From Castor canadensis (Eukaryota; Chordata; Mammalia; Rodentia; Castoridae): DNA of 64,000 bases. The translations under genes and the position numbers were made by a program. The stretch's first letter is position 1; every line of letters starts with the position of its first letter. Shown one piece after another: positions 8,634 to 20,417 of this stretch. The notes beneath the pieces were generated by a model. It saw only the letters and a program-made list of their open reading frames with translations, made no database searches and was not told the origin of the DNA. Location of the stretch: the NCBI RefSeq assembly GCF_047511655.1, contig NC_133390.1, positions 120,942,083 to 121,006,082 of the forward strand, written 5' to 3'.

Positions 8634-11520
8634 TTGAGAAATATGATTTGCAGGAAGTTTTCCTCTCAAATACTAACAATTTTCACAGAGAAGAAATTGG
8701 TAGATGCTGCAACTTCTAACATGATGGTATTCTTTGGAAAGGTACGGTGTTCTTCGACTCAGCTGAAAAGGCCAATTTGGGGCAAACAGAGCTATCTCCA
8801 CCTTGAAACACCTCAATTGCAGGATGTATTCTTTTCAAAAAGTAACTCAATCCATTCAGGAAACAATGTGCTAGATGCTCCTGCTATTACAGAGATGGTT
8901 TTTAATGGAGATACATATGTTTTTTCACCTTAGCTGAATAGGCTATTTGGATCAAACATACCTAATCAACACCTTAAAATATCTAAGTTGCACGAAGTAT
9001 TCCCTTCAATACTTAAATCTATTCTCACAGTGAAACAATGTGCTAGATGGTGCAGGTTCTACCCTAGATGGTTATCTTTATAGAGATAGATGTGTTTCTC
9101 CAAGTCAAATGAATAGGCCTCTTTGGAACAAAATGACACTTTATCCCCAAAGTAAATTCTGATTTTCAGGAAGTATTACATACAGAAATGAATGCAGGTC
9201 GGACAGAGAAAAAATGGGCTAGATGCTGCGGCTTCTAACATAGATGGTTTTCTTATGAGCGGTACATGTGTCTTTCTACTGAGCTGAATATGCCTACCAG
9301 GAGGAAAAAAATCTTATCTCCACTTTGAAAGACATAAGTTGCAGAAGTATTCTCATACAAACTAAATCAATTCTCACAGGGAAACAATGCGCAAGATGCA
9401 CTTGTTTCTAACAAAGATGGTTTTCTTTTGAGAGATACATGAGTTTCTTCAATTTAGCTGAACATGTGTATTTGGAACAAAATGAGCTTTTCTCGACCTT
9501 GGCAACTATGATTTGCAGGAAGTATTCCTTTCAAAAACTAACTCAGTTCTAACAGGGAAACAATGTGCTAGATGCTGATGATTCTAAAAGCGATGGCTCT
9601 CTATCAGAAGATGCATGTGTCTCTGCAAATTTGCTGAATAGGAATATTTGGAGCAAACGGAGCCTATCACCACCTTGAAACACCTGCGTTGCTAAAAGTT
9701 TTTCTTTCAAAACCTAACTCAATTTTCACAGGGAAACAGTGTACTAGGTGCTCCTGCTTCAAACATAGATAATTTTCTATATAAACACATGTGCTTGGTG
9801 AATTCAGCTGAATATTCCTCTTTGGAACAAAATGATCACTTCTGCACCTTGACAATTATGATTTTCAGGAAGTTATCCTTTCAAATACAAACAATTTTCG
9901 TAGAGAAGCAATTGCTAGATGCTGCAGATTCTAACATGATGGTATTCTTTGGAAAGGTACAAGTGTTTCTTCAACTCAGCTGAAAAGGCCTATTTTGAGC
10001 AAACAGACTCTATCTCCACCTTGAAACACCTTCATTGCAGGAAGTATTCTTTTCCAAAACTCACTCAATTCATTCAGGAAGTAATGGGCTAAATACTCCT
10101 CCTTCTTACATAGATGGTTTTTTTATGGAGATACATGTGTTTTTTCACCTTAGCTGAATAGGCTATTTGGAACAAACAGACGCCCATCTCCACCTTGAAA
10201 AACTTGCATTGCAGGAAATATTCCTTACAAAGCCTAAATCGATTCTCACAGCGAAACACTGTGATAGGTGCTGCAGCTTCTATCATGGAAGGTTATCTTT
10301 GTTGAGATAAATGTGTTTCTTCAATTCAGTTGAATAGGAGTATATGGATCAAACAAACCCCATCTCCACCTTAAACACCTAAGTTTTAGGAAATATTCCT
10401 TTAAAAACATATGTCGATTCACACAGGGAAACTGTATGCTAGATAATCCTGCTTCTAAAACACATGGTTTCTTTAGAGAGACACAGGTGTTTCTTCAACT
10501 TTGATGAATGCGTCTACTTGAAACAACATGAGACTTTCTCCATCTTGAAAACTATGATTGCAATAACTATTCCCTTCAAAATGAACTCAGTTTGCACGAG
10601 GAAAAAATGTGCTCGGTTCTCCTGCTCCTCACAGACATGGTTCTGTTTCAGAAGATACTGCTGTTTTGTAAATTCAGCTGAATAGTCCAATTTGGAGCAA
10701 ACAGAGCCTATTTCCACCCTGATACACCTAAGTAGCAGAAAGTATTCCTTTCAAGAACTAACACAATTCTCACCAGGAAACAATCTGCTAAATGCCCCTG
10801 CTTCTAATATACATGGTTTACATTATAGAGATACATGTGTTTCTTCAACTCTGTTGAATAGGAATCTTTGGGAAAAAATTACCCTTTCTCAACCTTGATA
10901 CCTATGGTTTGCAGGACGTATTCCTGTCAAAAATTAACTCTGTTGTGACAGGGAAACAAGGTGCTGGATGCAGCAGCTTCTAACAAGAATCTTTTCTTTG
11001 GAGAGTTACATGTGTTTCTTCAACTCAGCTCTATATGCCTATTTTGGTGAAAACAGATCCTTTCTCCACCTTAAAACACCTAAGTTGCTGCAGTATTCGT
11101 TAACAACTAACTCAATTCTCACAGGGAAACAACGCACATGTTGCACCTGCTTCTAGCACAGACGGTTTCCTTTCGAGAGATATATGAGTTTCTTTAATTC
11201 CTCTCAAAAATGAACTCACTTCTCCCAGGGAAACAATGTGGTAGATGACGATGCTTATGACAGAGATGGTACTCTGCCAAATATACTTGTGTGTGTTCAA
11301 CCAAGCTGAATATGCCTATTTGGAGCAAACACGGCCTATCTTCACCTGAAACACCTGAGTTGCTAGAAGTGTTACTTTCAAAAACTAACTCAATTCTCAC
11401 AGAGATATAATGTGCTAGGTGGTCCTGCTTCTAACACAGATGGTTTCCTTTATGAACATACATGTGTTTGGTCAATTGAGCTGATATTCCTCTTTAGAAC
11501 AAAATAACCACTTCTCCACC
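8634..11520. repeat. HOR unit U3 (2887 bp)
   Basis: Complete unit of the left class, apparently identical to U1 and U2 and carrying the same class markers. Confidence 0.95.
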
Positions 11521-14407
11521 TTGAGAAATATGATTTGCAGGAAGTTTTCCTCTCAAATACTAACAATTTTCACAGAGAAGAAATTGGTAGATGCTGCAAC
11601 TTCTAACATGATGGTATTCTTTGGAAAGGTACGGTGTTCTTCGACTCAGCTGAAAAGGCCAATTTGGGGCAAACAGAGCTATCTCCACCTTGAAACACCT
11701 CAATTGCAGGATGTATTCTTTTCAAAAAGTAACTCAATCCATTCAGGAAACAATGTGCTAGATGCTCCTGCTATTACAGAGATGGTTTTTAATGGAGATA
11801 CATATGTTTTTTCACCTTAGCTGAATAGGCTATTTGGATCAAACATACCTAATCAACACCTTAAAATATCTAAGTTGCACGAAGTATTCCCTTCAATACT
11901 TAAATCTATTCTCACAGTGAAACAATGTGCTAGATGGTGCAGGTTCTACCCTAGATGGTTATCTTTATAGAGATAGATGTGTTTCTCCAAGTCAAATGAA
12001 TAGGCCTCTTTGGAACAAAATGACACTTTATCCCCAAAGTAAATTCTGATTTTCAGGAAGTATTACATACAGAAATGAATGCAGGTCGGACAGAGAAAAA
12101 ATGGGCTAGATGCTGCGGCTTCTAACATAGATGGTTTTCTTATGAGCGGTACATGTGTCTTTCTACTGAGCTGAATATGCCTACCAGGAGGAAAAAAATC
12201 TTATCTCCACTTTGAAAGACATAAGTTGCAGAAGTATTCTCATACAAACTAAATCAATTCTCACAGGGAAACAATGCGCAAGATGCACTTGTTTCTAACA
12301 AAGATGGTTTTCTTTTGAGAGATACATGAGTTTCTTCAATTTAGCTGAACATGTGTATTTGGAACAAAATGAGCTTTTCTCGACCTTGGCAACTATGATT
12401 TGCAGGAAGTATTCCTTTCAAAAACTAACTCAGTTCTAACAGGGAAACAATGTGCTAGATGCTGATGATTCTAAAAGCGATGGCTCTCTATCAGAAGATG
12501 CATGTGTCTCTGCAAATTTGCTGAATAGGAATATTTGGAGCAAACGGAGCCTATCACCACCTTGAAACACCTGCGTTGCTAAAAGTTTTTCTTTCAAAAC
12601 CTAACTCAATTTTCACAGGGAAACAGTGTACTAGGTGCTCCTGCTTCAAACATAGATAATTTTCTATATAAACACATGTGCTTGGTGAATTCAGCTGAAT
12701 ATTCCTCTTTGGAACAAAATGATCACTTCTGCACCTTGACAATTATGATTTTCAGGAAGTTATCCTTTCAAATAAAAACAATTTTCGTAGAGAAGCAATT
12801 GCTAGATGCTGCAGATTCTAACATGATGGTATTCTTTGGAAAGGTACAAGTGTTTCTTCAACTCAGCTGAAAAGGCCTATTTTGAGCAAACAGACTCTAT
12901 CTCCACCTTGAAACACCTTCATTGCAGGAAGTATTCTTTTCCAAAACTCACTCAATTCATTCAGGAAGTAATGGGCTAAATACTCCTCCTTCTTACATAG
13001 ATGGTTTTTTTATGGAGATACATGTGTTTTTTCACCTTAGCTGAATAGGCTATTTGGAACAAACAGACGCCCATCTCCACCTTGAAAAACTTGCATTGCA
13101 GGAAATATTCCTTACAAAGCCTAAATCGATTCTCACAGCGAAACACTGTGATAGGTGCTGCAGCTTCTATCATGGAAGGTTATCTTTGTTGAGATAAATG
13201 TGTTTCTTCAATTCAGTTGAATAGGAGTATATGGATCAAACAAACCCCATCTCCACCTTAAACACCTAAGTTTTAGGAAATATTCCTTTAAAAACATATG
13301 TCGATTCACACAGGGAAACTGTATGCTAGATAATCCTGCTTCTAAAACACATGGTTTCTTTAGAGAGACACAGGTGTTTCTTCAACTTTGATGAATGCGT
13401 CTACTTGAAACAACATGAGACTTTCTCCATCTTGAAAACTATGATTGCAATAACTATTCCCTTCAAAATGAACTCAGTTTGCACGAGGAAAAAATGTGCT
13501 CGGTTCTCCTGCTCCTCACAGACATGGTTCTGTTTCAGAAGATACTGCTGTTTTGTAAATTCAGCTGAATAGTCCAATTTGGAGCAAACAGAGCCTATTT
13601 CCACCCTGATACACCTAAGTAGCAGAAAGTATTCCTTTCAAGAACTAACACAATTCTCACCAGGAAACAATCTGCTAAATGCCCCTGCTTCTAATATACA
13701 TGGTTTACATTATAGAGATACATGTGTTTCTTCAACTCTGTTGAATAGGAATCTTTGGGAAAAAATTACCCTTTCTCAACCTTGATACCTATGGTTTGCA
13801 GGACGTATTCCTGTCAAAAATTAACTCTGTTGTGACAGGGAAACAAGGTGCTGGATGCAGCAGCTTCTAACAAGAATCTTTTCTTTGGAGAGTTACATGT
13901 GTTTCTTCAACTCAGCTCTATATGCCTATTTTGGTGAAAACAGATCCTTTCTCCACCTTAAAACACCTAAGTTGCTGCAGTATTCGTTAACAACTAACTC
14001 AATTCTCACAGGGAAACAACGCACATGTTGCACCTGCTTCTAGCACAGACGGTTTCCTTTCGAGAGATATATGAGTTTCTTTAATTCCTCTCAAAAATGA
14101 ACTCACTTCTCCCAGGGAAACAATGTGGTAGATGACGATGCTTATGACAGAGATGGTACTCTGCCAAATATACTTGTGTGTGTTCAACCAAGCTGAATAT
14201 GCCTATTTGGAGCAAACACGGCCTATCTTCACCTGAAACACCTGAGTTGCTAGAAGTGTTACTTTCAAAAACTAACTCAATTCTCACAGAGATATAATGT
14301 GCTAGGTGGTCCTGCTTCTAACACAGATGGTTTCCTTTATGAACATACATGTGTTTGGTCAATTGAGCTGATATTCCTCTTTAGAACAAAATAACCACTT
14401 CTCCACC
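11521..14407. repeat. HOR unit U4 (2887 bp)
   Basis: Last unit of the left class. The only change from U1-U3 I noticed is A at 12775 (caaataaaaac for caaatacaaac). It ends the near-identical run. Confidence 0.95.
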
Positions 14408-16978
14408 TTGAGAAATATGATTTGCAGGAAGTTTTCCTCTCAAATACTAACAATTTTCACAGAGAAGAAATTGGTAGATGCTGCAACTTCTAACATGATG
14501 GTATTCTTTGGAAAGGTACGGTGTTCTTCGACTCAGCTGAAAAGGCCAATTTGGGGCAAACAGAGCTATCTCCACCTTGAAACACCTCAATTGCAGGATG
14601 TATTCTTTTCAAAAAGTAACTCAATCCATTCAGGAAACAATGTGCTAGATGCTCCTGCTATTACAGAGATGGTTTTTAATGGAGATACATATGTTTTTTC
14701 ACCTTAGCTGAATAGGCTATTTGGATCAAACATACCTAATCAACACCTTAAAATACCTAAGTTGCACGAAGTATTCCCTTCAATACTTAAATCTATTCTC
14801 ACAGTGAAACAATGTGCTAGATGGTGCAGGTTCTACCCTAGATGGTTATCTTTATAGAGATAGATGTGTTTCTCCAACTCAAATGAATAGGCCTCTTTGG
14901 AACAAAATGACACTTTATCCCCAAAGTAAATTCTGATTTTCAGGAAGTATTACATACAGAAATGAATGCAGGTCGGACAGAGAAAAAATGGGCTAGATGC
15001 TGCGGCTTCTAACATAGATGGTTTTCTTATGAGCGGTACATGTGTCTTTCTACTGAGCTGAATATGCCTACCAGGAGGAAAAAAATCTTATCTCCACTTT
15101 GAAAGACATAAGTTGCAGAAGTATTCTCATACAAACTAAATCAATTCTCACAGGGAAACAATGCGCAAGATGCACTTGTTTCTAACAAAGATGGTTTTCT
15201 TTTGAGAGATACATGAGTTTCTTCAATTTAGCTGAACATGTGTATTTGGAACAAAATGAGCTTTTCTCGACCTTGGCAACTATGATTTGCAGGAAGTATT
15301 CCTTTCAAAAACTAACTCAGTTCTAACAGGGAAACAATGTGCTAGATGCTGATGATTCTAAAAGCGGTGGCTCTCTATCAGAAGATGCATGTGTCTCTGC
15401 AAATTTGCTGAATAGGAATATTTGGAGCAAACGGAGCCTATCACCACCTTGAAACACCTGCGTTGCTAAAAGTATTTCTTTCAAAACCTAACTCAATTTT
15501 CACAGGGAAACAGTGTACTAGGTGCTCCTGCTTCAAACATAGATAATTTTCTATATAAACACATGTGCTTGGTGAATTCAGCTGAATATTCCTCTTTGGA
15601 ACAAAATGGTCACTTCTGCACCTTGACAGTTATGATTTTCAGGAAGTTATCCTTTCAAATACAAACAATTTTCGTAGAGAAGCAATTGCTAGATGCTGCA
15701 GATTCTAACATGATGGTATTCTTTGGAAAGGTACAAGTGTTTCTTCAACTCAGCTGAAAAGGCCTATTTTGAGCAAACAGACTCTATCTCCACCTTGAAA
15801 CACCTTTATTGCAGGAAGTATTCTTTTCCAAAACTCACTCAATTCATTCAGGAAGTAATGGGCTAAATACTCCTCCTTCTTACATAGATGGTTTTTTTAT
15901 GGAGATACATGTGTTTTTTCACCTTAGCTGAATAGGCTATTTGGAACAAACAGACGCCCATCTCCACCTTGAAAAACTTGCATTGCAGGAAATATTCCTT
16001 ACAAAGCCTAAATCGATTCTCACAGCGAAACACTGTGATAGCTGCTGCAGCTTCTATCATGGAAGGTTATCTTTGTTGAGACAAACGTGTTTCTTCAATT
16101 CAGTTGAATAGGAGTATATGGATCAAACAAACCCCATCTCCACCTTAAACACCTAAGTTTTAGGAAATATTCCTTTAAAAACATATGTCGATTCACACAG
16201 GAAACTGTATGCTAGATAATCCTGCTTCTAAAACACATGGTTTCTTTAGAGAGACACAGGTGTTTCTTCAACTTTGATGAATGCGTCTACTTGAAACAAC
16301 ATGAGACTTTCTCCATCTTGAAAACTATGATTGCAATAACTATTCCCTTCAAAATGAACTCAGTTTGCACGAGGAAAAAATGTGCTCGGTTCTCCTGCTT
16401 CTCACAGACATGTTTCTGTTTCAGAAGATACTGCTGTTTTGTAAATTCAGCTGAATAGTCCAATTTGGAGCAAACAGAGCCTATTTCCACATTGATACAC
16501 CTAAGTGGCAGAAAGTATTCCTTTCAAGAACTAACTCAATTCTCACCAGGAAACAATCTGCTACATGCCCCTGCTTCTAATATAGATGGTTTACATTATA
16601 GAGATACATGTGTTTCTTCAACTCTGTTGAATAGGAATCTTTGGGAAAAAATTACCCTTTCTCAACCTTGATACCTATGGTTTGCAGGACGTATTCCTGT
16701 CAAAAATTAACTCTGTTGTGACAGGGAAACAAGGTGCTGGATGCAGCAGCTTCTAACAAGAATCTTTTCTTTGGAGAGTTACATGTGTTTCTTCAACTCA
16801 GCTGTATATGCCTATTTTGGTGAAAACAGATCCTTTCTCCACCTTAAAACACCTAAGTTGCTGCAGTATTCGTTAACAACTAACTCAATTCTCACAGGGA
16901 AACAACGCACATGTTGCACCTGCTTCTAGCACAGATGGTTTCCTTTTGAGAGATATATGAGTTTCTTTAATTCCTTTC

Positions 16979-16991
16979 AAAAATGAACTCA
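16979..16991. repeat. 5' target-site duplication of the U1 retrocopy
   Basis: The 13 bp aaaaatgaactca are native M15 tail sequence and are repeated exactly after the A-rich tail at 17217-17229. Its A-rich start after a C fits a LINE-1 endonuclease nick in a T-rich strand. The A at 16992 could belong to either side. Confidence 0.92.
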
Positions 16992-16992
16992 A

Positions 16993-17156
16993 ATACTTAC
17001 CTGGCAGGGGAGATACCATGATCACGAAGGTGGTTTTCCCAGGGCGAGGCTTATCCATTGCACTCCGGATGTGCTGACCCCTGCGATTTCCCCAAATGTG
17101 GGAAAATCGACTGCATAATTTGTGGTAGTGGGGGACTGCGTTCGCGCTCTCCCCTG
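16993..17156 (+). pseudogene. RNU1 (retrocopy): U1 snRNA retropseudogene, full length (164 nt)
   Basis: In functional form, U1 snRNA recognises 5' splice sites in the spliceosome. The copy starts atacttacctg, which includes the 5'-splice-site pairing segment (16995-17003), and ends cccctg after exactly 164 nt, the mature U1 length. The Sm site aatttgtgg is intact at 17117-17125. Against the human U1 sequence as I recall it, I see two differences: A for C at U1 position 114 (17106) and C for T at position 157 (17149); the second may be normal in the host species. Satellite sequence lies directly upstream, so the distal and proximal snRNA promoter elements are absent, and no 3' box follows. Six extra bases, gctttt, follow the mature end (17157-17162), then the A-rich tail. 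It is a processed, LINE-1-type retrocopy, very probably not expressed. Only this one of the units has it. Confidence 0.96.
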
Positions 17157-17162
17157 GCTTTT

Positions 17163-17221
17163 AAAAAAAAAATAAAAGAATAAAAAAGAAAAATAAAAAA
17201 AAAAAAATAAAAAAAAAAAAA
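17163..17221 (+). repeat. A-rich tail of the U1 retrocopy
   Basis: About 59 bp of A with scattered T and G, consistent with a retroposition poly(A) tail that has begun to mutate. Its last five A bases overlap the 3' target-site duplication. Confidence 0.93.
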
Positions 17222-17229
17222 TGAACTCA
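17217..17229. repeat. 3' target-site duplication of the U1 retrocopy
   Basis: Exact 13-bp copy (aaaaatgaactca) of 16979-16991; normal M15/M16 satellite sequence resumes after it (gttctcacaggg). Confidence 0.92.
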
Positions 17230-17531
17230 GTTCTCACAGGGAAACAATGTGGTAGATGACGATGCTTATGGCAGAGATGGTACTCTGCCAAATATACTTG
17301 TGTGTGTTCAACCAAGCTGAATATGCCTATTTGGAGCAAACACGGCCTATCTTCACCTGAAACACCTGAGTTGCTAGAAGTGTTACTTTCAAAAACTAAC
17401 TCAATTCTCACAAAGATATAATGTGCTAGGTGGTCCTGCTTCTAACACAGATGGTTTCCTTTATGAACATACATGTGTTTGGTCAATTGAGCTGATATTC
17501 CCCTTTAGAACAAAATAACCACTTCTCCACC

Positions 17532-20417
17532 TTGAGAAATATGATTTGCAGGAAGTTTTCCTCTCAAATACTAACAATTTTCACAGAGAAGAAATTGGTA
17601 GATGCTGCAACTTCTAACATGATGGTATTCTTTGGAAAGGTACGGTGTTCTTCGACTCAGCTGAAAAGGCCAATTTGGGGCAAACAGAGCTATCTCCACC
17701 TTGAAACACCTCAATTGCAGGATGTATTCTTTTCAAAAAGTAACTCAATCCATTCAGGAAACAATGTGCTAGATGCTCCTGCTATTACAGAGATGGTTTT
17801 TAATGGAGATACATATGTTTTTTCACCTTAGCTGAATAGGCTATTTGGATCAAACATACCTAATCAACACCTTAAAATACCTAAGTTGCACGAAGTATTC
17901 CCTTCAATACTTAAATCTATTCTCACAGTGAAACAATGTGCTAGATGGTGCAGGTTCTACCCTAGATGGTTATCTTTATAGAGATAGATGTGTTTCTCCA
18001 ACTCAAATGAATAGGCCTCTTTGGAACAAAATGACACTTTATCCCCAAAGTAAATTCTGATTTTCAGGAAGTATTACATACAGAAATGAATGCAGGTCGG
18101 ACAGAGAAAAAATGGGCTAGATGCTGCGGCTTCTAACATAGATGGTTTTCTTATGAGCGGTACATGTGTCTTTCTACTGAGCTGAATATGCCTACCAGGA
18201 GGAAAAAAATCTTATCTCCACTTTGAAAGACATAAGTTGCAGAAGTATTCTCATACAAACTAAATCAATTCTCACAGGGAAACAATGCGCAAGATGCACT
18301 TGTTTCTAACAAAGATGGTTTTCTTTTGAGAGATACATGAGTTTCTTCAATTTAGCTGAACATGTGTATTTGGAACAAAATGAGCTTTTCTCGACCTTGG
18401 CAACTATGATTTGCAGGAAGTATTCCTTTCAAAAACTAACTCAGTTCTAACAGGGAAACAATGTGCTAGATGCTGATGATTCTAAAAGCGATGGCTCTCT
18501 ATCAGAAGATGCATGTGTCTCTGCAAATTTGCTGAATAGGAATATTTGGAGCAAACGGAGCCTATCACCACCTTGAAACACCTGCGTTGCTAAAAGTATT
18601 TCTTTCAAAACCTAACTCAATTTTCACAGGGAAACAGTGTACTAGGTGCTCCTGCTTCAAACATAGATAATTTTCTATATAAACACATGTGCTTGGTGAA
18701 TTCAGCTGAATATTCCTCTTTGGAACAAAATGGTCACTTCTGCACCTTGACAGTTATGATTTTCAGGAAGTTATCCTTTCAAATACAAACAATTTTCGTA
18801 GAGAAGCAATTGCTAGATGCTGCAGATTCTAACATGATGGTATTCTTTGGAAAGGTACAAGTGTTTCTTCAACTCAGCTGAAAAGGCCTATTTTGAGCAA
18901 ACAGACTCTATCTCCACCTTGAAACACCTTTATTGCAGGAAGTATTCTTTTCCAAAACTCACTCAATTCATTCAGGAAGTAATGGGCTAAATACTCCTCC
19001 TTCTTACATAGATGGTTTTTTTATGGAGATACATGTGTTTTTTCACCTTAGCTGAATAGGCTATTTGGAACAAACAGACGCCCATCTCCACCTTGAAAAA
19101 CTTGCATTGCAGGAAATATTCCTTACAAAGCCTAAATCGATTCTCACAGCGAAACACTGTGATAGGTGCTGCAGCTTCTATCATGGAAGGTTATCTTTGT
19201 TGAGACAAACGTGTTTCTTCAATTCAGTTGAATAGGAGTATATGGATCAAACAAACCCCATCTCCACCTTAAACACCTAAGTTTTAGGAAATATTCCTTT
19301 AAAAACATATGTCGATTCACACAGGAAACTGTATGCTAGATAATCCTGCTTCTAAAACACATGGTTTCTTTAGAGAGACACAGGTGTTTCTTCAACTTTG
19401 ATGAATGCGTCTACTTGAAACAACATGAGACTTTCTCCATCTTGAAAACTATGATTGCAAGAACTATTCCCTTCAAAATGAACTCAGTTTGCACGAGGAA
19501 AAAATGTGCTCGGTTCTCCTGCTTCTCACAGACATGTTTCTGTTTCAGAAGATACTGCTGTTTTGTAAATTCAGCTGAATAGTCCAATTTGGAGCAAACA
19601 GAGCCTATTTCCACATTGATACACCTAAGTGGCAGAAAGTATTCCTTTCAAGAACTAACTCAATTCTCACCAGGAAACAATCTGCTACATGCCCCTGCTT
19701 CTAATATAGATGGTTTACATTATAGAGATACATGTGTTTCTTCAACTCTGTTGAATAGGAATCTTTGGGAAAAAATTACCCTTTCTCAACCTTGATACCT
19801 ATGGTTTGCAGGACGTATTCCTGTCAAAAATTAACTCTGTTGTGACAGGGAAACAAGGTGCTGGATGCAGCAGCTTCTAACAAGAATCTTTTCTTTGGAG
19901 AGTTACATGTGTTTCTTCAACTCAGCTGTATATGCCTATTTTGGTGAAAACAGATCCTTTCTCCACCTTAAAACACCTAAGTTGCTGCAGTATTCGTTAA
20001 CAACTAACTCAATTCTCACAGGGAAACAACGCACATGTTGCACCTGCTTCTAGCACAGATGGTTTCCTTTTGAGAGATATATGAGTTTCTTTAATTCCTT
20101 TCAAAAATGAACTCAATTCTCACAGGGAAACAATGTGGTAGATGACGATGCTTATGGCAGAGATGGTACTCTGCCAAATATACTTGTGTGTGTTCAACCA
20201 AGCTGAATATGCCTATTTGGAGCAAACACGGCCTATCTTCACCTGAAACACCTGAGTTGCTAGAAGTGTTCCTTTCAAAAACTAACTCAATTCTCACAAA
20301 GATATAATGTGCTAGGTGGTCCTGCTTCTAACACAGATGGTTTCCTTTATGAACATACATGTGTTTAGTCAATTGAGCTGATATTCCCCTTTAGAACAAA
20401 ATAACCACTTCTCCACC
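17532..20417. repeat. HOR unit U6 (2886 bp)
   Basis: Middle-class unit without the U1 insertion; the empty site is intact near 20100-20120. It has the private change gcaagaac (G at 19461; gcaataac in neighbours), which reappears only in U18. Confidence 0.95.

Larger units (their letters stand above)
14408..17531. repeat. HOR unit U5 (2886 bp plus 238-bp retrocopy insertion)
   Basis: The first unit of the middle class: taaaatacct, aaaagtatttc near 15471, cacacaggaaac near 16196, the M12 variant ctgcttctcacag, and ccttttgagag where other classes read cctttcgagag. The 3124-bp length is 2886 bp plus an insertion and target duplication of exactly 238 bp (16992-17229). Private changes include ggtggctc near 15366 and gatagctgctgc near 16037. 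Confidence 0.95.

Noticed and set aside
16993..17156. A functional U1 snRNA gene
   Set aside because: The upstream sequence is ordinary satellite with no snRNA promoter elements, no 3' box follows, and the A tail with target duplication shows retroposition.
17022..17411. A 129-codon minus-strand open frame
   Set aside because: It runs antisense through the U1 retrocopy and its A-rich tail (giving a phenylalanine-rich tract) and into satellite. It is a by-product of the insertion.
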